From assembly GCF_019100565.1 (NCBI RefSeq), contig NZ_JAHRID010000001.1:620001-684000 (forward strand): 64,000 bases of DNA, written 5' to 3'. Positions 7,371-17,330 of this stretch are shown in pieces. The stretch is from Arsukibacterium indicum. Its GTDB lineage: Bacteria > Pseudomonadota > Gammaproteobacteria > Enterobacterales > Alteromonadaceae. How positions within the stretch are numbered: position 1 is the first letter of the stretch; the number at the start of each line of letters is the position of its first letter. The translations under genes and the position numbers were made by a program. The notes under the pieces are model-generated. The model was given only the letters and a program-made list of their open reading frames with translations. It ran no database searches and had not been told where the DNA came from.

Positions 7371-9275
7371 TTAGTTTTGTTCCTGAGCCGTGGCCCGCAG
7401 GTTACGGCTTATTTCCGCATTAGCTTTTAATGTTGCCACCAATGCCAGATAGCCCTGCTCTGCCTGGCGCTGGGCCATTCTGTCCAGTTCCTCTTCCGCA
7501 GGCACAGCCGTTACTTCCACATCCTGTACCGCAGAAACAGAAACCACTGCAACGTCGCCGTTAGCAAGTGTCACCGAATCTATACTAGGTTGTCCAGCTA
7601 CCGGTCGGGCCAATTTAAATGCTTTAGTCCGAATTTCCGGATCCAGGGTGCCACCAAAGCGTGGCGTTGCAGGCGCGGCCTGAACAGTGCTACCGGCTTG
7701 CTCAGCAAGGCTCGCCAAATCAGCTTGCTCTTGCAGCAATGCATTGACTTTTTCCTGTGCCAGTTTGGCTTGTTGCTCAACTTTTATTGATTCTGTAATT
7801 TGCGCACGAACTTCTTCCAGTGGCAAGGTACGGGCAGGCTGGAACTCTTTTACCCTTACCACCACCAGATGCTGATTACCCACTTCTATAGGGTCACTAT
7901 TTAAACCATCTGCAACAAATTGCTGGTCAAATAATTTACTGGTGACCGCCGGAAAGTCTAATGGTGCAGTCGCCTGCTCTTTGCTGAAAAGTGGCGTAGA
8001 ACGCACGCGCTGCCCCAGCACAGCCGCTGTCTCCTCCAGATTATCAGGCACTTCAAACGCCACTTCAGCCATCCGGGTTTGCAGCTGATAGAACTGCTCT
8101 GTTGCCTGCTCCTGCTTTAAACGCTCAGCGATATCATCGCGCACTTCGGCTAACGGTTGCTGCTGGCTTGGCGTTAAACTAACCAATTTAATAATATGAT
8201 ATCCATATTCACTTTTTACCACGTCGGTTAATTGTCCAGCTTCAGTCAGGGCAAACGCAGCTTGTTCAAAATCAGGATCCATCTGCCCCGGTTCCAGACT
8301 TTCCAGTACACCGCCGTTTTCAGCTGAAAACGTATCATCAGAATGTTCTTTCGCCAGCTGTGCAAAATCTGCCCCTTGCTGCAACTGACTTAAAAGAGAC
8401 GCAGCTTCAGCCGCTATCGCCTCATCAGTACCATCAGACTCCAGCATAATATGCGCGACTTCGCGCTGCTCAGCAGTGCTGTACCGCGACTGATTTGCTT
8501 CATAATAGGTCTGAATTTGTTGGTCGGTTACCTCAATATCGTCAGCCAGTGCCGCAGCAGACAGCTCTACATACTCAGCCGCCACTTTAGGTTCAGTTTC
8601 AAAGCGCTGCAATTGCATCTGATAATAGTCTTCAATCATCTGCTCGCTTATTGATACCTGATCAGCAAAGCTTTCCGCTTTAACAACGAAATAACTGATA
8701 TCCCGGCTTTGTTGCTCAAGCTGGCGAATTTGCTGCATTTCCGACGGCAAATAGAATTCACTGGCAAACACCCCGGCCCTGAACTGACTGGCGGCCATGT
8801 CTTCCCGCACCATTTCGCGAAAATCAGCACTTTGATAGCCCATTTGCCGTAATAATGCGATATAGCGATCATTGTTAAAGGTACCGTCAACCTGGAATTC
8901 GCCCAGGCTTCTGATAGTGTCACGAACTTGATCATCACCGACCCGGATCCCCAGCTTACGCACAAACTGCTGTTGTAACGTCTCATCAATAAGCCGCTCC
9001 AGCACTTCAGAGCGGAACCGGCTGTTATAAGCAGGGTCTGCTGCTATGGTGTCATACATTTCACCAAACTGCTGTTGCATCCGCGCCCTGTCTCGCTGCA
9101 GCGCTTGTTCAAACTGAGTTTGATTAATTTCTTCACCATTGACTACTGCCACCGCAACGTCGGTTGGCGAGCTTAAGTAACTACCTACACCTGCCAGGGC
9201 AAAAGTAAGAATAACCAAACCTAAAATAGTTTTGGCTACAACCCCCTGGGAGCCTTCTCTGATTCTCTCTAACAT
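7371..9275 (-). CDS. ppiD: Membrane-anchored periplasmic folding factor PpiD
   Basis: A 634-residue SurA/PpiD family protein. One N-terminal transmembrane segment (about 16-34, ending in GVGSYL) anchors a large periplasmic part with a SurA_N-like region (about 45-160) and a parvulin (PPIC) domain at about 265-360 (REVAHIMLES ... GGVLESLEPGQMDP ... YGYHIIKL). In the family it is a chaperone near the Sec translocon for emerging outer-membrane proteins, with weak or no isomerase activity. Length matches E. coli PpiD (623). It lies downstream of hupB, the usual lon-hupB-ppiD order. Confidence 0.95.
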   Translation of the reverse strand: MLERIREGSQGVVAKTILGLVILTFALAGVGSYLSSPTDVAVAVVNGEEINQTQFEQALQRDRARMQQQFGEMYDTIAADPAYNSRFRSEVLERLIDETLQQQFVRKLGIRVGDDQVRDTIRSLGEFQVDGTFNNDRYIALLRQMGYQSADFREMVREDMAASQFRAGVFASEFYLPSEMQQIRQLEQQSRDISYFVVKAESFADQVSISEQMIEDYYQMQLQRFETEPKVAAEYVELSAAALADDIEVTDQQIQTYYEANQSRYSTAEQREVAHIMLESDGTDEAIAAEAASLLSQLQQGADFAQLAKEHSDDTFSAENGGVLESLEPGQMDPDFEQAAFALTEAGQLTDVVKSEYGYHIIKLVSLTPSQQQPLAEVRDDIAERLKQEQATEQFYQLQTRMAEVAFEVPDNLEETAAVLGQRVRSTPLFSKEQATAPLDFPAVTSKLFDQQFVADGLNSDPIEVGNQHLVVVRVKEFQPARTLPLEEVRAQITESIKVEQQAKLAQEKVNALLQEQADLASLAEQAGSTVQAAPATPRFGGTLDPEIRTKAFKLARPVAGQPSIDSVTLANGDVAVVSVSAVQDVEVTAVPAEEELDRMAQRQAEQGYLALVATLKANAEISRNLRATAQEQN

Positions 9276-9316
9276 CTTCGCGATATCTCTATATTCAACT
9301 TAACGGTAAGTTGTCT

Positions 9317-9353
9317 TAAAAAAAAAGCGCATCTTAACAGATGCGCCTTTTTT
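9317..9353 (-). terminator. Terminator downstream of hupB
   Basis: An 8-bp GCGCATCT/AGATGCGC stem with a TAAC loop, an A-run on its left and a T-run on its right. On the minus strand it ends hupB transcription between hupB and ppiD. Confidence 0.85.
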
Positions 9354-9388
9354 AATGAAGCCCGGTAACTTACCCGTGCTTTACAGGC

Positions 9389-9408
9389 TGCCCCGGCGCG
9401 CCGGGGCA
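9389..9408. repeat. Perfect 20-bp GC-rich palindrome after hupB
   Basis: TGCCCCGGCG and its exact reverse complement are joined without a spacer, nine bases past the hupB stop. There is no T-run, so it is not an intrinsic terminator by itself. It may block 3' exonucleases on the abundant hupB mRNA, which is a guess. Confidence 0.5.
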
Positions 9409-9417
9409 AGCAACCAG

Positions 9418-9690
9418 TTAGTTTACGGCGTCTTTTAACGCTTTACCTGGCTTGAAAGAAGGAATTTTCGCAGAAGCGATTTGAATAGTAGCACCGGTTT
9501 GCGGGTTACGGCCAGTACGGGCAGCACGCTCACGTACGCTGTAAGTACCGAAACCAACCAGAGCTACAGAGTCGCCTTCTTTAAGAGCATCAGTAACAGC
9601 GTCAATGAACGCGTCCAGTGCACGACCAGCTGCCGCTTTTGAGATATCTGCATTAGCAGCAATTTTGTCGATAAGTTGAGACTTGTTCAC
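9418..9690 (-). CDS. hupB: Nucleoid-associated DNA-binding protein HU-beta
   Basis: A 90-residue HU protein. The dimerisation helices ([27 protein letters not shown]) are followed by the DNA-binding beta-arm with [12 protein letters not shown], and the C-terminal [16 protein letters not shown] is typical. HU bends and compacts DNA as a dimer. The start codon is GTG at 9690, seven bases after an AGGGGA ribosome-binding site. A near-consensus sigma-70 promoter lies upstream, and the gene sits between lon and ppiD as in most gammaproteobacteria. Confidence 0.98.
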   Translation of the reverse strand: MNKSQLIDKIAANADISKAAAGRALDAFIDAVTDALKEGDSVALVGFGTYSVRERAARTGRNPQTGATIQIASAKIPSFKPGKALKDAVN

Positions 9691-9759
9691 AATATCATCC
9701 CCTTCAATTGTTATTATTTTCTACAACCAGCAGTTATTAGCTTTTATAGACTGCGCTTC

Positions 9760-9788
9760 GTTATAACAAGCATCTTGTTGTCTTGCAA
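9760..9788 (-). promoter_or_regulatory. Sigma-70 promoter of hupB
   Basis: Minus strand: -35 TTGCAA (9783-9788), 17-bp spacer, -10 TATAAC (9760-9765), giving a leader of about 60 bases before the GTG start. Confidence 0.7.
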
Positions 9789-9900
9789 GCGGAAGACGCT
9801 TTCAAACTAATAAATTTTCGCTTTAACCACAGCCCTTGTTCTACAAGGGCTCGGTCGAAACTGACCATAACTTAGCACAGCCAACGGGAATGAAAAGCCC

Positions 9901-12297
9901 CTAAGCCGGATTTTTTATGGTTTTTTTGCTTTTTGCTGCATTTTTTGCCGTATTTACCACACTGACGCGGTCTGTAGGCTCCTGCAACGCAAATTCAAGC
10001 ACATCTTCAATCCATTTAACTGGCTTAATTTCTATGTCACCTTTAACGTTGTCCGGTATTTCTTTCAGATCCCGAATGTTGTCGTGAGGTATTAATACCC
10101 GTTTAATACCTCCCCGGTGCGCTGCCAGTAACTTCTCTTTTAAGCCGCCAATCGGCAATACTTCACCACGCAAGGTAATTTCACCGGTCATGGCCACATC
10201 GGCCCGCACCGGGTTACCCGTTAAACTCGATACCAATGCAGTCACCATGGCTATACCAGCACTGGGACCATCCTTTGGTGTGGCGCCTTCAGGTACGTGG
10301 ACATGAATATCCCGTTTCTCATAAAAATCTTCACTAATCCTCAGTACCTCAGCCCGGCTGCGCACCACTGTCATCGCGGCCTGGATAGATTCTTTCATTA
10401 CATCACCCAGAGAGCCTGTATACGTCAGCTTGCCTTTCCCTACCACTGACGCGGCTTCTATAGTCAGTAAATCACCACCTACTTCAGTCCAGGCCAGGCC
10501 GGTAACCTGACCAATCCGGTTACTGTCTTCAGCTTTACCGTAATCGTGACGCTGCACACCTAAATAATTTTCCAGATTCTCAGCATTGATGACCACTTTC
10601 CTGGTCTCTGAATTTAACAGGATCTCCTTTACCGCTTTGCGGCAAAGTTTTGAAATCTCACGCTCTAAGCTCCGTACGCCAGCCTCGCGGGTGTAATAAC
10701 GGATAATGCCGATAATGGCACTGTCTTCAATGCTTAATTCATTAGGCTTTAAACCATTACGACTGATTTGCTTGGCAATCAGGTGTTGTCTGGCAATGTT
10801 CAGCTTCTCATCTTCGGTATAGCCCGATAAGCGAATGACCTCCATCCGGTCAAGCAGCGCTGCCGGGATGTTCAAACTATTTGAGGTGGCGAAAAACATT
10901 ACATCAGATAAGTCGTAATCAACTTCCAGATAATGATCACTGAAAGTAGCATTTTGCTCAGGATCAAGCACCTCCAGCAATGCAGCAGCCGGATCTCCCC
11001 GGAAATCAGATGCCATCTTATCAATTTCGTCCAGCAGGAATAGCGGATTACGCACGCCAACCTTGGCCATTTTCTGGATAATTTTTCCTGGCATCGAACC
11101 GATGTAAGTACGACGATGACCGCGAATTTCCGCTTCGTCCCGCACCCCACCAAGCGCCATCCGAACATACTTGCGCCCGGTTGCTTTAGCAACAGATTGA
11201 CCAAGCGATGTCTTACCGACACCTGGAGGCCCAACCAGGCACAAAATCGGGCCTTTTAATTTATTAACCCGCTGTTGTACTGCCAAATACTCAATAATCC
11301 GCTCTTTGACCTTTTCCAGGCCATAATGATCAGCGTTTAACACTTGTTCAGCAGCCGCAAGGTTTTTCTTTACCTTACTGCGCGCTTTCCATGGCACCGT
11401 CGACAACCAGTCAATGTAGCTGCGCACCACTGTTGCTTCTGCTGACATCGGCGACATCATTTTCAGTTTCTGTAACTCAGCTTTTGCTTTGTTTGCCACT
11501 TCAACGGGCATTTTCGCATTTTCAATTTTAGCTGCTAACGCTTCAAATTCGTCAGGCGCATCCTCCAGGTCGCCCAGTTCACGCTGAATCGCTTTCATTT
11601 GCTCATTCAGGTAATACTCGCGCTGGCTTTTTTCCATTTGCTTTTTGACCCGGCTACGAATTCGACGCTCTACCTGCAAAATGTCAATTTCACTTTCCAT
11701 CATTGCCATCAGGTATTCAAGACGTTCGGTTACATCGACCAGCTCCAGCACCTTCTGCTTATCTTCTACCTTGAGTGGCATATGAGCAGCCATGGTATCG
11801 GCCAGCCTTGCTGCATCATCAATGCCGCTTAACGCTGTAAGTACTTCAGGAGGGATTTTTTTGTTAAGCTTGATGTAGCCTTCAAACTGGTTGATTGCAG
11901 AGCGCAAGAATACTTCTTGCTCGCTACTGTCAATATCAATCGAAGGGATCAGCTCTACGTGAGCAGCAAACGCATCTTCGGTTTCTGTAAATTCTGCCAG
12001 TCTGGCGCGTTTTGCGCCTTCCACCAGCACTTTGACGGTACCGTCAGGTAATTTCAGTAACTGCAAAATGGTCGCTACGGTACCAATCTGGTAAAGATCG
12101 TCAGCACTGGGATCATCCAGAGACGCATCTTTCTGGGCCACCAGAAAAATCTGCTTATCATTGTCCATCGCCGCGTCTAAACACTTAATAGATTTAGCCC
12201 GACCAACAAACAGGGGGATCACCATGTGTGGGTAAACGACGACGTCACGCAATGCCAATACCGGCATATGCAAACGTTCAGTTTGTTCTACTGTCAT
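9901..12297 (-). CDS. lon: ATP-dependent Lon protease
   Basis: A 798-residue LonA serine protease. It has the N-terminal substrate-recognition LON domain (about 10-205), a coiled-coil linker, an AAA+ domain with Walker A GPPGVGKT (356-363) and Walker [10 protein letters not shown], and a C-terminal protease domain with the Ser-Lys dyad: serine in [11 protein letters not shown] (about 679) and lysine in [14 protein letters not shown]. It degrades misfolded and regulatory proteins in the cytoplasm. The protein ends in a Lys/Ala-rich tail slightly longer than E. coli Lon (784). A heat-shock promoter lies directly upstream. Confidence 0.98.
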   Translation of the reverse strand: MTVEQTERLHMPVLALRDVVVYPHMVIPLFVGRAKSIKCLDAAMDNDKQIFLVAQKDASLDDPSADDLYQIGTVATILQLLKLPDGTVKVLVEGAKRARLAEFTETEDAFAAHVELIPSIDIDSSEQEVFLRSAINQFEGYIKLNKKIPPEVLTALSGIDDAARLADTMAAHMPLKVEDKQKVLELVDVTERLEYLMAMMESEIDILQVERRIRSRVKKQMEKSQREYYLNEQMKAIQRELGDLEDAPDEFEALAAKIENAKMPVEVANKAKAELQKLKMMSPMSAEATVVRSYIDWLSTVPWKARSKVKKNLAAAEQVLNADHYGLEKVKERIIEYLAVQQRVNKLKGPILCLVGPPGVGKTSLGQSVAKATGRKYVRMALGGVRDEAEIRGHRRTYIGSMPGKIIQKMAKVGVRNPLFLLDEIDKMASDFRGDPAAALLEVLDPEQNATFSDHYLEVDYDLSDVMFFATSNSLNIPAALLDRMEVIRLSGYTEDEKLNIARQHLIAKQISRNGLKPNELSIEDSAIIGIIRYYTREAGVRSLEREISKLCRKAVKEILLNSETRKVVINAENLENYLGVQRHDYGKAEDSNRIGQVTGLAWTEVGGDLLTIEAASVVGKGKLTYTGSLGDVMKESIQAAMTVVRSRAEVLRISEDFYEKRDIHVHVPEGATPKDGPSAGIAMVTALVSSLTGNPVRADVAMTGEITLRGEVLPIGGLKEKLLAAHRGGIKRVLIPHDNIRDLKEIPDNVKGDIEIKPVKWIEDVLEFALQEPTDRVSVVNTAKNAAKSKKTIKNPA

Positions 12298-12343
12298 TGA
12301 TTATCTCTCGAATTAATACTGCGGGCGACTCTTAATAGCAAGT

Positions 12344-12370
12344 ATATGGGGTTAAATCGGCAAACTTCAA
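12344..12370 (-). promoter_or_regulatory. Sigma-32 (heat-shock) promoter of lon
   Basis: Minus strand: -35 TTGAAG (12365-12370), 13-bp spacer, -10 CCCCATAT (12344-12351). This is very close to the RpoH pattern CTTGAAA-N13/14-CCCCATnT and starts transcription about 40 bases before lon. Confidence 0.8.
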
Positions 12371-12386
12371 TTGTGAAAATAAAAAA

Positions 12387-12403
12387 GGAGCTGAATCAGC
12401 TCC
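12387..12403 (-). terminator. Terminator of clpX
   Basis: GGAGCTGA/TCAGCTCC stem with a one-base centre, followed on the minus strand by six T residues (12381-12386). It separates clpX from the lon promoter. Confidence 0.85.
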
Positions 12404-12409
12404 CTTTTC

Positions 12410-13690
12410 TTAGTGTGACTGCGCCACTTCCGGCTCGCTGTTTTCATATATTAATATGGGCTGAGTCTCGCCGCGGATCACTGTTTCATCAATAACCACT
12501 TTGCTGACATCATCCATTGAAGGCAATTCATACATCGTATCGAGCAATACACCTTCAACGATAGACCGTAAACCGCGAGCGCCGGTTTTCCGTTCCATTG
12601 CTTTCTGACCAATGGCTTTTAACGCATCATCCCGGAACTCCAGTTCTACATTTTCCATTTTAAACAATGCTGCAAACTGTTTCACCAGCGCGTTTTTGGG
12701 CTGACTCAGTATTTGCACCAAAGCGTCTAAATCCAGTTCAGTTAGGGTAGCTACAACCGGCAGACGGCCAATAAATTCAGGGATTAAACCATACTTAACT
12801 AAGTCTTCCGGCTCAACATCCCGGAATGACTCACTCAGGCTGCGGGTGCTCTCTTTGCTTTTGACCATAGCGCCAAAACCAATGCCTGCTCCTTTAGCAC
12901 TGCGTTGCTCGATAACTTTATCTAAACCGGCAAAAGCACCGCCACAGATAAACAGGATCTTGGAGGTATCAACCTGCAAAAACTCCTGTTGCGGATGCTT
13001 GCGACCGCCTTGTGGCGGAACGGAGGCAATGGTGCCTTCAATCAGTTTTAACAGCGCCTGTTGTACCCCCTCACCTGACACATCTCTGGTAATTGAGGGG
13101 TTATCAGACTTGCGCGAAATTTTATCGATTTCGTCAATGTAAACGATACCGCGTTGCGCCTTTTCAACGTCATAATCGCACTTCTGCAGCAGCTTCTGAA
13201 TGATATTCTCAACATCCTCACCGACATAGCCAGCTTCAGTAAGGGTGGTTGCATCTGCCATGGTAAACGGCACATCAAGCAGTCGGGCCAGCGTTTCAGC
13301 CAATAGGGTTTTACCACTGCCGGTAGGACCAATTAATAAAATATTACTTTTGCTAAGTTCAACTTCCTGTTTGTGCTGAGCGCTGCGCAACCGCTTATAG
13401 TGATTGTAAACTGCAACCGCTAACACTTTTTTAGCGTGCTCCTGACCAATGACATAGTCATCGAGGTGGGCCCGTATTTCCCGCGGTGTAGGCAAGGTAT
13501 CAGATTCGCGTTTAGGCGAAATATCTTTAATTTCTTCGCGGATAATGTCGTTGCATAAATCAACGCATTCATCACAAATATACACTTGTGGGCCTGCGAT
13601 CAACTTACGCACTTCATGCTGTGATTTGCCACAAAACGAGCAATATAATAACTTGCCGCTTTTATCGCCGTCAGTGCGGTGATCAGACAT
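12410..13690 (-). CDS. clpX: ATP-dependent Clp protease ATP-binding subunit ClpX
   Basis: A 426-residue AAA+ unfoldase. An N-terminal zinc-binding domain (CSFC ... CDEC) is followed by Walker A GPTGSGKT, Walker [11 protein letters not shown], the IGF-type ClpP-docking loop (GIGFGA) and sensor II GARGLRS. It recognises tagged substrates and feeds them to ClpP. The frame is open to 13735, but the ATG at 13690 ([13 protein letters not shown]) has a GAGG site and matches the normal length, so it is the chosen start. clpP lies 55 bp upstream in the same direction. Confidence 0.98.
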   Translation of the reverse strand: MSDHRTDGDKSGKLLYCSFCGKSQHEVRKLIAGPQVYICDECVDLCNDIIREEIKDISPKRESDTLPTPREIRAHLDDYVIGQEHAKKVLAVAVYNHYKRLRSAQHKQEVELSKSNILLIGPTGSGKTLLAETLARLLDVPFTMADATTLTEAGYVGEDVENIIQKLLQKCDYDVEKAQRGIVYIDEIDKISRKSDNPSITRDVSGEGVQQALLKLIEGTIASVPPQGGRKHPQQEFLQVDTSKILFICGGAFAGLDKVIEQRSAKGAGIGFGAMVKSKESTRSLSESFRDVEPEDLVKYGLIPEFIGRLPVVATLTELDLDALVQILSQPKNALVKQFAALFKMENVELEFRDDALKAIGQKAMERKTGARGLRSIVEGVLLDTMYELPSMDDVSKVVIDETVIRGETQPILIYENSEPEVAQSH

Positions 13691-13745
13691 GTAACTACCT
13701 CTTATTACGTCGCTGGTGACCGCCAAAATGGTCACCTTGCTCTAA

Positions 13746-14369
13746 TTACTTCGCTTCTCTTTTACTTAATATGGTATCTATCAGACCATAATCCAAGGCT
13801 TGTTGCGCACTTAAGAAACGATCACGCTCCGTATCATTAACGATTTCTTCGTAACTTTTACCGGTATGGTCAGCCATAAGGCGATTTAATTTCTCTTTAA
13901 TGCCCAGGATTTCACGGGCGTGTATTTCAAAGTCAGTGGCCTGGCCCTGAAACCCACCTAAAGGCTGGTGAATCATTACCCGGGCGTTAGGCAAGCAGTA
14001 ACGCTTACCTTTAGTGCCACCTGACAACAAAAATGCGCCCATACTGGCTGCCTGACCTACACATACCGTAGCGATATCAGGTTTAATATAGCGCATAGTG
14101 TCATAAATTGATAAGCCCGCGGTAACTGATCCGCCTGGCGAGTTGATATAAATGTAGATATCTTTTTCCGGATTTTCCGATTCAAGAAACAGTAACTGTG
14201 CCACAATCAGGTTAGCCATATGATCTTCAACCTGACCGGTTAAAAAGATCACCCGCTCTTTTAACAGCCGGGAAAAAATGTCATATGAGCGTTCTCCTTT
14301 GGCAGTTTGCTCAACAACCATAGGAACTAAAGCGTTAATGATGTCAGTCATATCGCGTGACATAGGCAT
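13746..14369 (-). CDS. clpP: ATP-dependent Clp protease proteolytic subunit
   Basis: A 207-residue serine peptidase that assembles into a 14-mer. The catalytic triad is visible: Ser in [11 protein letters not shown], His in [10 protein letters not shown] and Asp in [19 protein letters not shown]. It partners with ClpX encoded just downstream. Two ATGs are close together (14369 and 14363), and the first follows an AAGGGA site by eight bases. A short propeptide is expected to be removed. Confidence 0.98.
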   Translation of the reverse strand: MPMSRDMTDIINALVPMVVEQTAKGERSYDIFSRLLKERVIFLTGQVEDHMANLIVAQLLFLESENPEKDIYIYINSPGGSVTAGLSIYDTMRYIKPDIATVCVGQAASMGAFLLSGGTKGKRYCLPNARVMIHQPLGGFQGQATDFEIHAREILGIKEKLNRLMADHTGKSYEEIVNDTERDRFLSAQQALDYGLIDTILSKREAK

Positions 14370-14416
14370 AAATGGGGTCCCTTAAAATAAACTCGGTATA
14401 GTTTGCCGGAAAATAA

Positions 14417-14444
14417 AATGGCCCGAACTAGTGTTCGAGCCATT
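14417..14444 (-). terminator. Terminator downstream of tig
   Basis: A 12-bp stem with one or two wobble or mismatch positions (AATGGCTCGAAC / GTTCGGGCCATT on the minus strand) and a four-base loop, followed by TTTTATTTT. It separates tig from clpP. Confidence 0.75.
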
Positions 14445-14472
14445 AAAACCGTCATACCACGATAAGTCAATC

Positions 14473-15783
14473 TTAGTTAGTGGCTTGCGGATTCATTATC
14501 TCGTCAAAGGCTGCAGTTTGCTCAGTTACTTTGGCTTTTGCCAGAATTAACTCAATTGCCTGCTCTTCCAATGCAACGTTCCGCATGCTCTGCATTAACT
14601 CGTTGTTGCTGTGGTAATATTGCACCACTTCAGCCGGATCTTCATAGGCAGACGCTACGTTAGCAATTAAATCTTCAACTTTGGCGTTGTCAACTTTCAG
14701 CTCGTTAGTTTTAATCACTTCACCCAGTAACAAACCGACTTTCACCCGGTCTTTAGCCTGCTCTTCAAATAACGACGCCGGTAGCTCTGGTAATTGCTTA
14801 GGATCAACGTTGTTGCCAAAGCGCTGTAGCGCTTGCTTACGTAAAACTTCAACTTCACCGCCGATCAACGATTGTGGAACTTCTACTTCGTTGTTAGCAA
14901 GTAAGCCTTTAATCACCTGCTCTTTCACTTTGCCTTTAATTGTCTGTTTCAGCTCACGCTCCATGTTTTTACGCACTTCAGTTTTCAGGGCGTCAACACT
15001 GGCTTCCGCTAAACCAAACAGGGTAGCAAACTCATCATTTAACTCAGGCAGTACCTGTTCTTCTACTTCGTTTACGGTAACCGCAAAACTGGCAGCCTTA
15101 CCTTTCAGGTTTTCTGCGTGGTAATCTTCCGGGAAAGTAACGTTAACAGTCGCCTTCTGACCGGCTTTTTTACCGATAATGCCATCTTCAAAACCTGGGA
15201 TCATCCGGCCTGCACCTAATTCCAGCTGGAAATCAGTTGCTTTGCCACCTTCGAACTCTTCACCGTCAATTGAACCTACAAAGTCCATTTTGACACGGTC
15301 GCCACTGGCAGCCGCACCTTTCTTCGCCTGCCATTTCGCATGTTGCTTGCGCAGTGTTTCCAGCATTTTGTTCAGATCATCTTCGCTGATGTCGACCACA
15401 GGTTTGTTAACTTCAATTTTTTCCAGATTTGCAACTTTAACTTCCGGATATACTTCGAAAGTAGCGGCAAACTCTAAATCTTTGCCAGCAGCTAAAGTGC
15501 CCGGAGCAAAAGTAGGCGCGCCGGCAGGTGTTAATTTATTTTCAATCACCGCTTCGTAAAATGAACGCTGCATCTGCTCAGAGGCAACTTCCTGCAATAC
15601 GGCCTGACCGTAGCGCTTCTGAATGATTGATACCGGAGCTTTGCCCGGACGGAAACCATCAATACGCTGGCGTTTAGCCAGGTCACGTAAACGGCTCTTT
15701 ACTTCTGAATCAATTTTGTCGGCCGGTACGGTAATCGTTAAACGGCGCTCTAAACCCTGGGTGGTTTCCACAGAAACTTGCAT
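14473..15783 (-). CDS. tig: Trigger factor, ribosome-associated chaperone and prolyl isomerase
   Basis: A 436-residue trigger factor. The N-terminal ribosome-binding domain carries the signature loop [17 protein letters not shown], the middle FKBP-type PPIase domain spans about 155-245 ([19 protein letters not shown] ... [13 protein letters not shown]), and the C-terminal arms form the chaperone cradle. It binds ribosomal protein L23 and shields nascent chains. Two adjacent ATGs exist (15786 and 15783), and the second fits both the GAGG spacing and the family N-terminus [10 protein letters not shown]. It leads the tig-clpP-clpX-lon cluster. Confidence 0.98.
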   Translation of the reverse strand: MQVSVETTQGLERRLTITVPADKIDSEVKSRLRDLAKRQRIDGFRPGKAPVSIIQKRYGQAVLQEVASEQMQRSFYEAVIENKLTPAGAPTFAPGTLAAGKDLEFAATFEVYPEVKVANLEKIEVNKPVVDISEDDLNKMLETLRKQHAKWQAKKGAAASGDRVKMDFVGSIDGEEFEGGKATDFQLELGAGRMIPGFEDGIIGKKAGQKATVNVTFPEDYHAENLKGKAASFAVTVNEVEEQVLPELNDEFATLFGLAEASVDALKTEVRKNMERELKQTIKGKVKEQVIKGLLANNEVEVPQSLIGGEVEVLRKQALQRFGNNVDPKQLPELPASLFEEQAKDRVKVGLLLGEVIKTNELKVDNAKVEDLIANVASAYEDPAEVVQYYHSNNELMQSMRNVALEEQAIELILAKAKVTEQTAAFDEIMNPQATN

Positions 15784-15890
15784 CATGCTACCTCGAAATC
15801 AAAATCAGACGTCTGTATTACGCCTTGCTTGTATGGTCTGGACTCGGTAAATCTAAGCTGAACCTGACCTGTTATAAAATTGGACGCGGC

Positions 15891-15919
15891 ATTATAGCGG
15901 GCTAAATCCGCATAGTCGA
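15891..15919 (-). promoter_or_regulatory. Sigma-70 promoter of tig
   Basis: Minus strand: TCGACT (-35, 15914-15919), 17-bp spacer, perfect TATAAT (-10, 15891-15896), about 100 bases before the tig start. Confidence 0.65.
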
Positions 15920-15967
15920 GCCTTTCGCTACGGTTGTTTCAGCTGTTTATCTTGACAAAAAATGAAA

Positions 15968-15999
15968 AACAGACTTAGCCCGGTAAAGCTAAGTCTGTT
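15968..15999 (-). terminator. Terminator of proBA
   Basis: A perfect 12-bp AACAGACTTAGC stem with an eight-base loop, then T-rich sequence on the minus strand. It lies about 80 bases past the proA stop, ahead of the tig promoter. Confidence 0.8.
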
Positions 16000-16076
16000 C
16001 AATAGGTTAGGCAGCTATTTCATATAACAACACTCAGTATTAGCCGCAGTTAGCTTCTGATAGCTGCTGAATTACA

Positions 16077-17330
16077 TCAGTTCCTTATCTGACCGTTACC
16101 GGTTACCACATATTTTTCGGTGGTCAACGCTTCCAACCCCATTGGACCATAGGCATGCAGCTTACTGGTAGAGATACCAATTTCGGCCCCTAACCCCAGT
16201 TCACCGCCATCTGAAAAACGTGACGAGGCATTGTGCATTACCACCGCAGTATCTACGGTGCGGATAAAACGTTCAGCATTTCCCTGATCGGCGGTACAGA
16301 TCACTTCAGTATGCTGACTGCCAAACCGGTCGATATGGGCAATGGCTTCGTCCATATCCGCGACAACTTTAACCGCGATTTCCGGTGCCAGATATTCCTG
16401 ACCAAACTCGTCGTCCGCAATAGCTGACGCGCCGGAAAAGAAGCTGATGCTGTCCTTACAGGCGTGAACTTTTACCTGATGCTCAGCCAGTGCTTTAGCA
16501 ACCATTGGCAAAAAGTCTGCTGCCTGATGTTTATTAACCAGTAATCCCTCGAGCGCATTGCAAACACCGGGGCGCTGCACCTTGCCGTTAAGAAGTAAAT
16601 TCAGCGCCATTGTTAAATCAGCCGTCTGATCAACATATAAATGACACACGCCTTTAAAATGCTGGATAACCGGGATCCGGCTATGTTCCGTTACAAAACG
16701 GATCAGCCCTTCACCGCCGCGCGGTATAACCAGATCAACAAACTGGTCTTGCTTCAGTAATGCCAGTAATAATTCACGGTCAGGATCTGGCACTATAGTG
16801 ATCACTTCCTCAGGCAACTCGTGGTCACGCAATGCCTGACGCATAGCCGCAGCAATGGCCAGACTGGTATTGATAGCTTCACGGCCACAACGCAGAATAA
16901 CAGCGTTACCTGATTTAAAGCACAGGGCGCCAGCATCAGCCGTGACATTAGGGCGGGCTTCGTAAATCATGCAAATTACGCCCAGCGGAATGCGGGATTT
17001 CGCAATATTAATGCCATTTGGGCGCTGCTCTATCTGCCTGGTTAAACCAACCGGGTCGGGCAGCTGAATAATCTGCTCAATTGCCTGCGCCATCGCTTCA
17101 ATCCGCTCAGAATTCAGGGTAAGGCGATCAATCATCGCCGCACTGGTGCCATTACTATTGGCCTGAGCAACTTCATCTTTGTTTGCGGCAATAATCGCAT
17201 CGGACGCTTCACGAATACGGTTAGCAAAACTTTGCAAAACGAAATTTTTTTGCTCTGTATTTAATACAGCAACAGCTTTGGCAGCTTTAGCTGCCTGGGC
17301 AGCCAGAGTGGCTGCAACATCAGAAATCAT
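16077..17330 (-). CDS. proA: Gamma-glutamyl phosphate reductase
   Basis: A 417-residue NADPH-dependent reductase of the aldehyde dehydrogenase superfamily, second step of proline synthesis (gamma-glutamyl phosphate to glutamate-5-semialdehyde). The catalytic cysteine is in QRPGVCNALEGLLVN. Family segments IPLGVICMIYEARPNVT and SSRFSDGGELGLGAEIGIST are intact. The start overlaps the proB stop by 4 bp (ATGA), so translation is probably coupled to that of the kinase. Full length for ProA. Confidence 0.98.
   Translation of the reverse strand: MISDVAATLAAQAAKAAKAVAVLNTEQKNFVLQSFANRIREASDAIIAANKDEVAQANSNGTSAAMIDRLTLNSERIEAMAQAIEQIIQLPDPVGLTRQIEQRPNGINIAKSRIPLGVICMIYEARPNVTADAGALCFKSGNAVILRCGREAINTSLAIAAAMRQALRDHELPEEVITIVPDPDRELLLALLKQDQFVDLVIPRGGEGLIRFVTEHSRIPVIQHFKGVCHLYVDQTADLTMALNLLLNGKVQRPGVCNALEGLLVNKHQAADFLPMVAKALAEHQVKVHACKDSISFFSGASAIADDEFGQEYLAPEIAVKVVADMDEAIAHIDRFGSQHTEVICTADQGNAERFIRTVDTAVVMHNASSRFSDGGELGLGAEIGISTSKLHAYGPMGLEALTTEKYVVTGNGQIRN

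Noticed and set aside
14375-14384. CCCCATTT just before clpP as a sigma-32 -10 element
   Set aside because: No TTGAAA-like -35 at the right distance, and transcription would start inside the coding region.
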